A DNA stretch of 64,000 nt from CBDFMG01 sp965221205 [NCBI: bacterium] (GTDB lineage: Bacteria; SM23-31): assembly GCA_965221205.1 (NCBI GenBank), contig OZ244870.1, positions 372,001-436,000 on the forward strand, read 5' to 3'. Shown here piece by piece: positions 38,764-47,500 of the stretch (position 1 is its first letter; each line of letters opens with the position of its first letter). The translations under genes were made by a program, and so were the position numbers. The notes beneath the pieces were generated by a model. That model ran no database searches, was not told where the DNA came from, and saw only the letters and a program-made list of their open reading frames with translations.

Positions 38764-40164
38764 TTACCATTCGATAAGCGGCAATTTTGATTTTACTTCT
38801 TTAATATTATATTCCTGGGAAAAAGTAAATTTGTCTTCATGATATCTCATGAGCCCGCCTTTTGTCGGCTCAAAAATTCTTCTAACCTCTTCTCCGGTCC
38901 CGATATTGATTGTGCTCTGTGGTTCAATAATTGATCCACTTGAATTATCCTTTGCAAATCCAACTCTGATAAGAAGAAATGATTTGTCGGTCGGATACAT
39001 CTTTTTTCAGCGCATCTTCCCGTTCTTCCTTGAGTGATTCTATTTTTTTCTGGAAGTAATCAAATTTTTCTTTTATCTCTTTAATCTGTGGTAATTCTTT
39101 TGCAATCAACGGATGCTGTGGATTTTTCTTGCTTAGTTCTTTTAAATACATCTAAATACATCATCAGCTTTTCATTGTTTCCCCAACCTAGTTTCCCCAA
39201 CCTACTTTGAGCTGTTCAAACGGTTCTTCCATATCGTTCAGTTCTTTAATGCATTTATCGTAGACTGTTTTTGCTTTGTGATTAACGCCGACATATATTT
39301 TATTCGGACCGTTTATATAATCACCCCAGGTCCTCTCACCTGCGACAATAGTGCTTCCTTGAATTGTGTGAGTCTTAAGTCTGCCGTACATGTACATGAG
39401 CACCGTTACTGATTTCACGGGTTACCTTGATTCCTTTGGAAATAACCCTGCGTGACCCGTTAATATAACCGACACTAATTTTATCTGCATGAATTGGAAT
39501 CTTATTTACCCTCACAATCCTCTGGCTGATGATCAGCTTATGCGCTTCAATTTCAGAGTCTTCAATACATCCTCCGACAGATATTTTATGCGCCTTGACC
39601 CAATATCCCGACTTTATGTCCTTAGAAATTGAGACCTCAACCTTGTATTTTGTAGGACTTTCGATTGAACCAGTAGAAGAGCCAACATTGTCGTAAATTC
39701 TGGAAACAGGCTCAACGTTCATTTTTAGAAAGAAGTGCGTTGCCATCAACCTCGGTGTTAATTCCTCCAAACTCTTCTAGTTCAAAATCTTTACCCAAAA
39801 TACCGGGAATTTCCTGTCCGAAAACATTTATTCCGGTCTTACCTTGTATCGGGGGAATTTTAACTGCTATTTCATCTTCTTTGTTGACGACACGTCTTTT
39901 AGGACGTTTATGAACCTTCGCTTCCGCAGTTTTACCGATGGTAGGAGCTTTTCTCTCTGCAATCGCTACATCCACAACCGGCTCACTCTTATCAACGAAT
40001 TTCGCAATGGCATCTTGTTTGACACCGTATATTATCTTTTTCTCTTTGAGAAGTTCAATGATTTGTTCGGAGGTTATCGGTTTAGGTTTATCTTCCTTAT
40101 CGGATTCTAACGAAGAGAGATATGCCTTGAGATTGTTACTGGATATTTCGAGTTTTAATTTCAT
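38764..40164 (-). pseudogene. fapA: Flagellar assembly protein A (FapA, DUF342), shattered
   Basis: Five overlapping pieces in different frames follow the order of a DUF342/FapA protein. The N-terminal domain (39712-40164) contains IPPIQGKTGINVFGQEIPG. The polyvalent parallel beta-helix region (39375-39770) has VSISKDIKSGYWVKA and EIEAHKLIISQRI. The end of the helix and the coiled coil (39188-39418, then 38945-39151) and the C-terminal piece (38764-39000) follow. At least four frameshifts separate them, so no functional protein can be made. Together with the broken fliD at 47.5 kb, this is consistent with loss of flagella. Confidence 0.8.
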
Positions 40165-40571
40165 GCGATATTATGTTATTATAAATAAATGCAGGATTCT
40201 TAACCAAGATATGTATAACATATATAATTTTCAAGTTTTTTATATACTTATAGAGAGCATTGAAATAAAAAAGATTATGTATGTGACCTGCGTCACATAC
40301 ATAACACAGCAGGCCATGTTTTTACAATAAAATAGTATAATAATGGTGTTGAGTCTGTTGATAGGTTGTTTCTTTTGCTTGACAAAAATTAAAAATATTT
40401 GTAATTTTATCTGAAAAAGAGACAGTACAAATATGAGCCGGTATGAGCCGGATGTTCGGGCTATTTTGTGAAGAACCTATAAAGCTTTCGTGCACTGTAA
40501 CCTCCGGAAAACAGCTGATTATCAATATTACGGAAGTTGTGTCTTCGTAAATCTTCATAAGTCATGCCCGG

Positions 40572-40742
40572 CAGGCGGCCGTCGGAGACCGAAAAGAAGC
40601 GAAGGCAAAGGATATCAGCGGCATCGAGCAGGAGCTTCGCTGGGTTAAGGGATGGATTCGGGAAACGGTAGAGAAGATCGCGGAACGGGCGCGGGAGATC
40701 TTGGAGCGAGGCCGCGACCGGGGTTGGGGACCGAGCCGGTAA
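40572..40742 (+). pseudogene. Helical C-terminal tail, possibly of a MobA/MobL-type relaxase
   Basis: The frame from 40572 reads EAKAKDISGIEQELRWVKG and then ETVEKIAERAREILERGRDRG to a TAA at 40740-40742. This is a charged coiled-coil ending like those closing plasmid mobilisation proteins. The frame has no proper beginning: the GC-rich DNA starts abruptly at its left side. Assignment is tentative and rests on composition and on the plasmid-like neighbours. Confidence 0.35.
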
Positions 40743-40763
40743 ACGGTTCCTGCAGGTGAGCGC

Positions 40764-41069
40764 ATGGGGGGTATTCACGAGATGCTCAAGGAAGTGCGGG
40801 GCCTTTATGAGGACGTGCACAAGCTACACCAAGGGGTCTTAGCCTACCACGGCAAGGCCGAAGAGTCCATCGAGCGGATGAGTGCAATGCAGAGGATAAT
40901 CAAGAAGTTTACTGACGCCCAGTTTGGGCATTACATGACGTGGACTGGGCGCATGCAAGGATTGACTAATCTGGTGCTGCTCTGGGTATTTCTGCTTGCT
41001 CTCGCAGGAGGGATCACAGGCGGATTTCTCTCGCTGATGATGTTCCGGCTCGCTGGAGGCGCAAACTGA
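40764..41069 (+). CDS. Small membrane-anchored coiled-coil protein
   Basis: 101 residues: an amphipathic helical N-terminal part (EVRGLYEDVHKLHQGVLAYH, then MQRIIKKFTDAQF) followed by one long hydrophobic segment (LTNLVLLWVFLLALAGGITGG). It begins 21 bases after the preceding fragment and is intact, which is unusual in this block. No family was recognised; such proteins commonly accompany mobilisation genes on plasmids. Confidence 0.5.
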   Translation: MGGIHEMLKEVRGLYEDVHKLHQGVLAYHGKAEESIERMSAMQRIIKKFTDAQFGHYMTWTGRMQGLTNLVLLWVFLLALAGGITGGFLSLMMFRLAGGAN

Positions 41070-41147
41070 AGAGGGAAAGGATGAGTCCTGTAACGCTACA
41101 AGCGCGTCAAATGGGCCAAGTACCAGGGCGATTCGGGCACGACGGAG

Positions 41148-41411
41148 TTGGTGAAGGAGAATAAATACAGCATGAGTAACGTGCCGACTATCAGAGAAGA
41201 TGAGCATCACAAGAAGTTCAGGGAGTACGTAGGCGATCGGATTTGCCGGACGCTGCTCCTGCAGGACAGGCTTCTGGAATACATGACACATGAGTTCAAC
41301 TTCGGCCACCTGAAAAACTCGGCGGTCATTGGCGATTCAATGCATCTGCACGCTTACAAGGTGGAGGCCCAGGAGAATAAATCGTACCAGTTGGTTCTAA
41401 GTCACGCCTGA
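41148..41411 (+). CDS. Hypothetical protein of the plasmid-like block
   Basis: 87 residues (VPTIREDEHHKKFREYVGD, LLLQDRLLEYMTHEFNFGHL), GC-rich codon use like its neighbours. After its stop at 41411 a second short frame (EGITTCLGLQAEARVELEEI to 41535) continues in protein-like sequence, so this may be the two halves of one broken gene. Not recognised. Confidence 0.35.
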   Translation: MVKENKYSMSNVPTIREDEHHKKFREYVGDRICRTLLLQDRLLEYMTHEFNFGHLKNSAVIGDSMHLHAYKVEAQENKSYQLVLSHA

Positions 41412-41568
41412 GCACTGACGCAGAAGGGATCACAACCTGCCTCGGCCTGCAGGCAGAAGCGCGGGTGGAGCTTGAAGAGATTATCCGGGCGCTCCAGGTG
41501 AAGATTAGTCCGGCGACATTGTTCGCTCCAGCGTAAATAGCACGAATCGAAGAGGCTTGTGATGTTGG

Positions 41569-42318
41569 ATGTTTAGCGAAAAAAAACAAAGCGTTGGAAG
41601 GACGGGAGAGAAGCTTCCGGAAAAGCATGTAGGACTGCCCGATTCTACCTTCGCGTATGGATTGTGCCCGCGGTGTGAAAAGCAATCGAGCTTTGAGGTA
41701 GCTGCCTCGGCACCAGTTACTTTCGAGCCGGGCGGCTATACACTAAGTCCCGACGGGACGCAAACGCCGGTACATGTGAACTAGGCTTCGATCCTATATT
41801 GCCGGAACTGCCGCCAAGGGGTTTTGGTGGTCGAGGAGCAGCGCGTTGATGATCGTTCATGGCGCGGAGAGAAAGAGTCCCGCGGCGGCGTCATTACATG
41901 GAGAGGCATTCATTGGTGGCCAGCTGCGGATGCGCGCGTTTCGCCCGACGTGCCTATTCAAATCGCGGAGGTGTTCCAAGAAGCTGTGCTGGCTCAGCAT
42001 GCGGGATGTCCGCGCGCGGCGGCAGTCATGGCGCGGAGAACGCTGGAAGCGATCACGCTTGATAAAGGAGAGGCGAAAGGGTCGCTTGTTGACCAACTCA
42101 ACAACTTGGCCTTGAGGGGAGTTCTGCTTCCGACGCTGGCAGAGTGGTCGAAAGAGGTGCGGCTGATGGGTAACGTCGGCGCTCATTTCGATCCAATAAA
42201 TAGTGTGTCGACGAAAGATGCTGAGGACCTTATTTCGTTCGTGCAAGAACTGTTGCGATACTTGTATGAGCTTCCTGCGGACCTATCCAGGCGCAGAGAG
42301 CCACTTGGATCAGGTTGA
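41569..42318 (+). pseudogene. DUF4145 protein with N-terminal zinc ribbon, interrupted by an amber codon
   Basis: Cysteine pairs CPRC (near 41675) and CRNC (near 41800) form a zinc ribbon. They are followed by the DUF4145 helical domain (AEVFQEAVLAQHAGCPRAAA, ARRTLEAITLDKG, EVRLMGNVGAHFD). The ribbon is cut by an in-frame TAG at 41782-41784, and reading through it joins both knuckles in one frame. DUF4145 proteins are often found on mobile DNA or beside restriction systems, but their function is unknown. The C-terminal part could still be made from GTG or ATG codons after 41820. Confidence 0.65.
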
Positions 42319-42489
42319 TATTCGTCCCAAACCCCAACCCGATCAGCGGTCGCGGGGCGGCTTGGACTGGTCCCGGTGAAAGAACTCCGTGAAGCCTCAC
42401 CCTAGGTACAGCGGTACTTTATCCAAGCCGATCAGGTGTACCAGCTGGTGACGGCACGGCTAGCCAAGCGGACCAATATCTCGGCTTCA

Positions 42490-43200
42490 TGACGCGGCTG
42501 GTGGCGCTGTGAAGCTTGCCGCGCATTAACCCCGACAACCAGCTTCAGTACAAGCGCGTCAACGGCCAGTACAAGCTGGTCATGATCTCGGGGGCCGACA
42601 ACAAAGCTTCCCTTGTTGATTATAGGCCGTTCGCTTTCCGAGTTCATGCGGACTCTGGGGGTCTACAGCAACGCCGGGGTGGATGCAAACCCGGCTTCGT
42701 AACCGGGTGAATCGGCTGTTCAGCGCCACTGTCCAATTGATCTACGAGGATGAGCACGGCGAAACCCGCGTAAGTTCGTCTGTTGCCGACCGCACGGAAT
42801 TTTGGTGAAGCAAGCCCGACCAGTCTTCGCTGTTGGACAGCAAGATCGAGCTCGGCCAGAAGTTTTTCCAAGAGATCATCCACCACCCTGTTCCGCTGTA
42901 CATGAGCACCTTGAAGGCCCTCAAACGTTATGCCCTGGATCTGTATCTCTACCTGTGGCTTGCCTACCGGATGTTCACGCTGAAGCGTCCGCTGCGGCTC
43001 ACCCGGCGGCAGTTGTACCAGCAGTTCGGAACAGACCAGACAAAAGCAAGCGACAAATTCATCGTTCGGAACTTCCGCCAAATGTTCTACGCGAGTTGAA
43101 GGAGATCAAGCTGGCGTTGACGGAGTTGAACTACACCATGGCTCTGAGGGTTTTGATCCTTTACCCTTCAACTCTGGCAATCTCTCCGTCAGATCAAGGC
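42490..43200 (+). pseudogene. Plasmid replication initiator RepA, decayed
   Basis: Pieces matching RepA-type plasmid initiators in order: LPRINPDNQLQYKRVNGQYK and VMISGADNK, then EFMRTLGVYSN after a shift, RLFSATVQLIYEDEHGE, and VADRTEFW. A long clean stretch follows (42833-43099): SKIELGQKFFQEIIHHPVP, DLYLYLWLAYRMFTL, LTRRQLYQQFGTDQTKASD, and finally LKEIKLALTELNY. Several stops and frame changes interrupt it, and part of the middle is missing, so it cannot initiate replication. It is the best evidence that this GC-rich block came from a plasmid. Confidence 0.72.
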
Positions 43201-43630
43201 AAGCTAGCAAACTAGTCTCCTCGTTCCCACCGAGAAAGGAAAACGGTTTCTCCGTACCATATGGCACAGTCCGACGGCTACTACTGGTGGGGGCGGGATG
43301 TGGGGTATCGGTTTCCGCTGACTGTCGCGTCGAAAGTCGGAGATTTTTTGTTATTTCAGATGAGGAAGAATATTTTTTGATGAAGCACGGGACATTTCCG
43401 GAAGATATACCGACGGACAGCTTTCTCGACAAAGTGGCGAATTCGAATCAATAATATTGTTACTTTTAAGCACTCCAAAGAATTCTCCAGAAAACAACGA
43501 CGGCATTTTTTCAGAATACGGGTTAATTTTACGGGTGGTGGCGGTATCCCCTTTTTTACCAATAAGCAGCTAAGTAGCTTGATTTTGATACTGTTTTTCG
43601 TGTCTTCGTGTTGAATTACTTGTTTCGAAA

Positions 43631-43783
43631 GGTCAGACGTTTAAGGGAATTGTTGGAAGGATTGTCAGAACAGACCCGATAGATGAGCGGTATAAAGTGT
43701 TTATGGAATTCAGCACAGTCCTCAATAAAACAAGAGACGTAATCATGCAGATAGTGTCGCAACAGCAGATGAAAAAAATCTAG
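43631..43783 (+). pseudogene. Possible PilZ-domain C-terminal remnant
   Basis: The frame reads GQTFKGIVGRIVRTDPIDER then YKVFMEFSTVLNKTRDVIMQ to a TAG at 43781. The pattern (G-x-V-x-R-V ... Y-x-V-x-x-E-F ... helix) resembles the end of a PilZ c-di-GMP-binding domain. No start or N-terminal motif (RxxxR) is found in frame. A PilZ remnant would fit with lost motility, but the match is short. Confidence 0.3.
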
Positions 43784-43872
43784 GGAATCGTCGTAAAATC
43801 GTAGGATTTATTCTTGAGATTTGCGTATATTTATTGAAACATCACGACTTATAAGATAATGAAAGACTGACA

Positions 43873-44676
43873 ATGAAGTACAGTAAAATGACACTGCCCA
43901 GATATCAGTTTGTTTATTATGTTCTCGGTTTCAGCATTTTGTGTCTGCTTTCCTGCGGAGCAAATTTATTTTCTACCAATCAGGAAGTAGAAATGGGAAG
44001 GAAGTTCTCGCAGGAAATCGAAAGGGAGCTGACAATATTGGACAATGAAGAGTGGGTAGAATATATCAACGGTATCGGGCAGCGAATTGTTTCGATAAGT
44101 GACCGTCCCGATATTGAATATACTTTCAATGTTGTCGATGACACATCAATGATTAACGCATTTGCTTTGCCTGGAGGATTTATCTATATTTATTCAGGGT
44201 TGCTGTTACGAGCAGACAATGAAGCAGAAGTTGCAGGAGTGCTTGCACATGAAGTCGGCCATGTTGTCGGCAGACACGGTATGAAACGGCTGACTTCGAT
44301 GTACGGGTACCAGATTCTCTTTGCCATTGTACTGGGAAATAACCCCAGCCAAATGGAAAAAATGGCAGCAGAAATACTGGGCGGGATCGGTATGTTAAAC
44401 TACGGAAGAAATAATGAATTTGAATCGGATGATTTTGGTATCAGATACATCAATACACTCGGTTATGATCCGCAGGGATTTGTAACTTTTTTTGAAAAAT
44501 TAGCTGAACTCAGAGAATCGGAACCGACTTTTGTTGAAAATATGCTCTCTACACACCCCGCTCCTACTGATAGAATCAGCAGAGCCAAGGCTAATATTGC
44601 TGCAATGGTTGTGAATAACACCAGTATCCTCAACACTGAAGAATATCAAAAAAGAAAAATAAGGTTGATTAATTAA
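43873..44676 (+). CDS. M48 family metalloprotease, lipoprotein
   Basis: 267 residues. A hydrophobic signal ends in LLSC (Cys28), a lipobox, so the protein is probably anchored on the periplasmic side of a membrane. The zinc site is HEVGH (H126, E127, H130), and the third ligand lies in NEFESDDFG near residue 185. The layout matches the BepA/LoiP-like periplasmic M48 peptidases that help outer-membrane protein assembly and quality control. It lacks the TPR tail of BepA, so a LoiP-like or Oma1-like role is closer. It is an independent gene, 138 bases before the peroxiredoxin. Confidence 0.88.
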   Translation: MKYSKMTLPRYQFVYYVLGFSILCLLSCGANLFSTNQEVEMGRKFSQEIERELTILDNEEWVEYINGIGQRIVSISDRPDIEYTFNVVDDTSMINAFALPGGFIYIYSGLLLRADNEAEVAGVLAHEVGHVVGRHGMKRLTSMYGYQILFAIVLGNNPSQMEKMAAEILGGIGMLNYGRNNEFESDDFGIRYINTLGYDPQGFVTFFEKLAELRESEPTFVENMLSTHPAPTDRISRAKANIAAMVVNNTSILNTEEYQKRKIRLIN

Positions 44677-44814
44677 ACATGGTGCGCTATTTTCCTGAGT
44701 ATTGAATACATTTAAATTTGATTTGTATCATGTATGGTGTAAGTAGCAATACAATTAATATATTTTTTAAAGCCATAAAACAACTAATTATTTCTAAAAA
44801 ATCAAGAGACTCAC

Positions 44815-45379
44815 ATGTATAGATTCCTTTTACTTTTCCTGATGCTGATAGGGATGGTGTCCATCTCGTGTACCGGGAATTCGGGTGATGCTCGTACAGA
44901 GAAGAATGCCATGCTATCAGTCAACCTTTCTATCAGTGACCAGGCTCCGTTTTTTACCTTGCCGGGGACACCTGAAGGAAACGACATCGTTCTCGGTAAT
45001 GTGCTGAGTGAACAGCCGGTACTGCTGGCGTTTTATCCAAAAGCGTTCACCGGCGGCTGACGCGAAGAATTCTCAAACTTTGAGGGTGAAATCCAGAAGT
45101 TTCTGGATCTCGATATACAGCTCTTCGGTATTAGCGCAGATACTTTTGAAGACAATAAAGGATTCGCAGTAGAGATGGGACTATCCTTTCCACTCCTCAG
45201 TGATCCTGCTCAAAATGTGATAAATGCCTACGGTGTTTTGAGCGATAATAGCCCTTTTGCCATGCGTTCGTATTTTCTCATTGAGACAGACGAGACAATA
45301 CAATAGGAGTGCGGTGAATCAGGGAATTATTCCCAATGATACGGTTATTGATGCTATAAAAAATGCACTGGGTGACTAA
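44815..45379 (+). CDS. Selenocysteine-containing peroxiredoxin (AhpC/TSA-BCP type), with a 3' frameshift
   Basis: Reduces peroxides with an active-site chalcogen. A lipoprotein-like signal (MLIGMVSISC) is followed by the thioredoxin-fold core ISDQAPFFTLPGTPEGNDI, LLAFYPKAFTGG, then TGA at 45058-45060 exactly at the peroxidatic Cys, then REEFSNFEGE, FGISADTFEDNKGFA and FPLLSDP. The frame is clean on both sides of the TGA, so it is read as selenocysteine (residue 82). Near 45302 one base is gained or lost; the next frame supplies the family ending VNQGIIPNDTVIDAIKNALG with a stop at 45377-45379. If the 3' shift is real, the last 25 residues are garbled. SelD in the same window supports selenium use. 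Confidence 0.85.
45058..45108 (+). promoter_or_regulatory. Putative bacterial SECIS region of the peroxiredoxin
   Basis: Two hairpins follow the TGA. ATCCAGAA (45091-45098) pairs perfectly with TTCTGGAT (45101-45108) around GT, giving a loop that exposes the G and U favoured by SelB. It begins about 38 bases after the TGA, at the far edge of known spacing. A nearer stem, TTCTCAA/TTGAGGG (45070-45086, loop ACT), is weaker and has G-U pairs. Which one acts was not tested by folding. Confidence 0.5.
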
Positions 45380-45498
45380 GCAGAAAATATTTGCATCGAA
45401 GTATCCAAATATTTTCATTTGTAGTGCGGTTTTATTGACGTACAGTGAACACGCTCAAAGAATATCTCCTGGTATTATTGCTGTTATAACAATAATAA

Positions 45499-46764
45499 AT
45501 GATTGTTTCAGATGTAAATACAACGGCATTAGAGAAGTCAGAAATGGCTGCCTGGCGTTCCCATGTATTACCCAATCTCAGGTGCACGGTTAGTCCCGAT
45601 GAACCAAAACGGGGAAAATTAGCAAAAATCATTAGGACGCTTACCGGGCCGGGCCTCATCATAACACCCGACAGTAATGGGACAGATCTTGTTTGTGATG
45701 TGCTCGATGATGTTTCGTACCGGTTCATTGCCCTGAGTAGTGTCGATCGCCCGGAAGAGTATCTGAAAAAACAAAACGAATTTCTCTCCCACCATGACCA
45801 ATCTCTCGTTATAGAAGAAGAACTATCTCGCTACATAACCTCTCCGGTGTTCCACTTTATAGTATTCTGGAGTATGCCCGAAACGGTCCGTGATTTTGTT
45901 CATACCTTCAAAAATCTCAGCAAATCTGTGCAACATGTCTATGTTGTTCTTCTGTATAATCCGCAAGACCGCTATTATCATGAAAATATTATTTCTGTAA
46001 CAGCAGGCTCACAGTCGGGAAGTTTAAAGGACCGCCGGCTTACTGATCTCGATGTGATGGAGGGATATGCAGTAGTACGTACATGCAGGCTCCGGTACTT
46101 GAATGTGGCATTAGATAAAGATAGCAATATTAAGGAGTGTGGCAATTGCGATAACTGCCGGATATCGAAAATAGATCGTTCGGTCCAATTTGAAAATGAG
46201 CAGGAAAATGTGCTTACAGTGCTACTCTGTATAGCTGAAACACGAGAAAAATTCGGGAAAAATATATTGATTGATGTGTTGCTTGGTAAGGCAACCGGCC
46301 GCATCAAACGTTTTGGTCTTCACAAAGCGGGAACATTCGGTTCACTACACTATAAAACAAGAAAAAATATTGAAGACCTGTTTGAAATACTATTTGAAAA
46401 TGGATACCTGAAACGCACTTTAGGGGTGTATCCGACGATTTTTTTGAGTCCAGTCGGGAAAAAGATGATTGGAGCATTTTTTGTTCACCCCATTAATCTA
46501 CCAAAACGCTATGGTCTGGAAGAAGGTGAAACAGTCGACAGAGCGCTAATTGAAACACTGCGTAATTTCAGGCGCAGACGCGCAAAAGAGCTCAACATAC
46601 CTGCATTTTCACTTTTTCCCGACGGTGTGTTAAAACGGATTGCACAAAAATCTCCGGTAACTGAAGATGAATTAAAAAAGGTAATAGGTTTTGGAAACAA
46701 AAAATGGAATGTGTGTGGTGAGGACCTGCTAAATCTTATCCGGTCAAATTCAGCAGAAATGTAG
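45499..46764 (+). CDS. RecQ-derived protein lacking the first helicase lobe
   Basis: RecQ helicases unwind DNA during repair. This 421-residue protein keeps the C-terminal half. It has a divergent second motor lobe (GPGLIITPDSNGTDLVCDVL near residue 52), the zinc-binding module (CRLRYLN ... CGNCDNCR near 194-223), the winged-helix region, and an HRDC-like end (RRAKELNIPAFSLFPD ... VIGFGNKKW). Walker A, the DExH box and the arginine-finger motif QxxGRxGR are absent, so it cannot be an ATP-driven helicase. Just upstream, NTLKEYL at 45447 resembles the usual RecQ start, so an internal loss of about 190 residues is likely, comparable to the lysY deletion. Confidence 0.7.
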   Translation: MIVSDVNTTALEKSEMAAWRSHVLPNLRCTVSPDEPKRGKLAKIIRTLTGPGLIITPDSNGTDLVCDVLDDVSYRFIALSSVDRPEEYLKKQNEFLSHHDQSLVIEEELSRYITSPVFHFIVFWSMPETVRDFVHTFKNLSKSVQHVYVVLLYNPQDRYYHENIISVTAGSQSGSLKDRRLTDLDVMEGYAVVRTCRLRYLNVALDKDSNIKECGNCDNCRISKIDRSVQFENEQENVLTVLLCIAETREKFGKNILIDVLLGKATGRIKRFGLHKAGTFGSLHYKTRKNIEDLFEILFENGYLKRTLGVYPTIFLSPVGKKMIGAFFVHPINLPKRYGLEEGETVDRALIETLRNFRRRRAKELNIPAFSLFPDGVLKRIAQKSPVTEDELKKVIGFGNKKWNVCGEDLLNLIRSNSAEM

Positions 46765-46782
46765 TCCGCGGCACCTCAATTA

Positions 46783-47135
46783 TTACCGCTGAACACGAGA
46801 CGGACGCCGGGGCGCTTGATTGACTGGTTCATCATCCCAAAGCAGTTTTCTCTTGATCGGGCTGTGAAGATTGAGCGAATAGATCGAACCATATAATTCG
46901 TCCGAGCTGACAATTTTTTCCGCATTACGACATTTTTGAGATAGGAAACTTCCTTCTGATTCATTTTTTTCTCTTTGCATAATTGCAGAAACCAGCTCCA
47001 CTTGCGCCGATCCATATAATAGAGAAATGCCTTATAACCGATATAGACTGCAATGAGTCCAAGGATTATAAGCATAAATACTCCAAGAAGATCATCCGAG
47101 CTTGCAAATGCATAATTTTTAAAGTTGCTGCCCAT
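46783..47135 (-). pseudogene. Small single-pass membrane protein, frameshifted at an A-run
   Basis: The start is ATG 47135, with GAGGAGG seven bases upstream. One hydrophobic helix (DLLGVFMLIILGLIAVYIGY) is followed by FLYYMDRRKWSWFLQLCKEKK and a helical part. After a run of six A near 46918, the sequence continues sensibly only in another frame (SSDELYGSIYSLNLHSPIKR to a stop at 46783). The uninterrupted first frame runs to 46776. The layout (membrane helix, then basic helical segment) resembles the front of membrane-bound PilZ-type proteins in related bacteria, but no PilZ motif is present. Confidence 0.45.
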
Positions 47136-47500
47136 TGCATCTACCTCCTCTATACTACTAACTATAACAGGCACTAAAAAGTTCGCTTTTCAACACGTAT
47201 TTTCTGTAGGAAAACCGACTGCCCCAACCGTTAACCGTTAATAGTATCGGCAATATGCCATTTAAACTGCAATGTATAACAAATATACATCGATGTCAAA
47301 ACTATTTTGCAATTGTCCATGGAACAAAGTCCCAAATCACCGCTATTTGTGCTCAAGCATGTACGGCAAGTTATGCAGGATGTAATCCTCATTACTAAAG
47401 TTATCCGTTATTTTTACCGATAACAATAGTGAATTGAAATAGTTAAGCGACTATTATTATACGGTGAGTACTTTGGCACGTTTTCCAAAGGAGGAAGTTC
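47136..47500. other. Divergent intergenic region, no gene seen
   Basis: 365 AT-rich bases between the minus-strand membrane-protein gene and the fliD remnant. A good AAAGGAGG ribosome-binding site for fliD is at 47488-47495. No RNA gene or long hairpin was recognised. Confidence 0.4.

Larger units (their letters stand above)
40568..43215. mobile_element. GC-rich relic of plasmid-type DNA
   Basis: Base composition changes sharply near 40568 from AT-rich to visibly GC-rich and returns near 43215. Contents are plasmid-like: a helical basic tail like that of mobilisation relaxases, a small membrane protein, a DUF4145 protein, and a RepA replication initiator. Nearly all are fragmentary or interrupted. 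No terminal inverted repeats, integrase or target duplication were found; just outside the left edge TATGAGCCGG is repeated in tandem (40434-40453). This could be an integrated, decaying plasmid or an assembly join. Confidence 0.7.

Noticed and set aside
40322-40558. Minus-strand frame at the left edge of the GC-rich island as a gene
   Set aside because: Low-complexity and no recognisable domain; it spans the composition change and is probably chance.
43216-43620. Short frame ending DEEEYFLMKHGTFPEDIP as a gene
   Set aside because: It has protein-like wording for only about 35 residues, with no start or family match; it could be the tail of a lost gene but cannot be supported.
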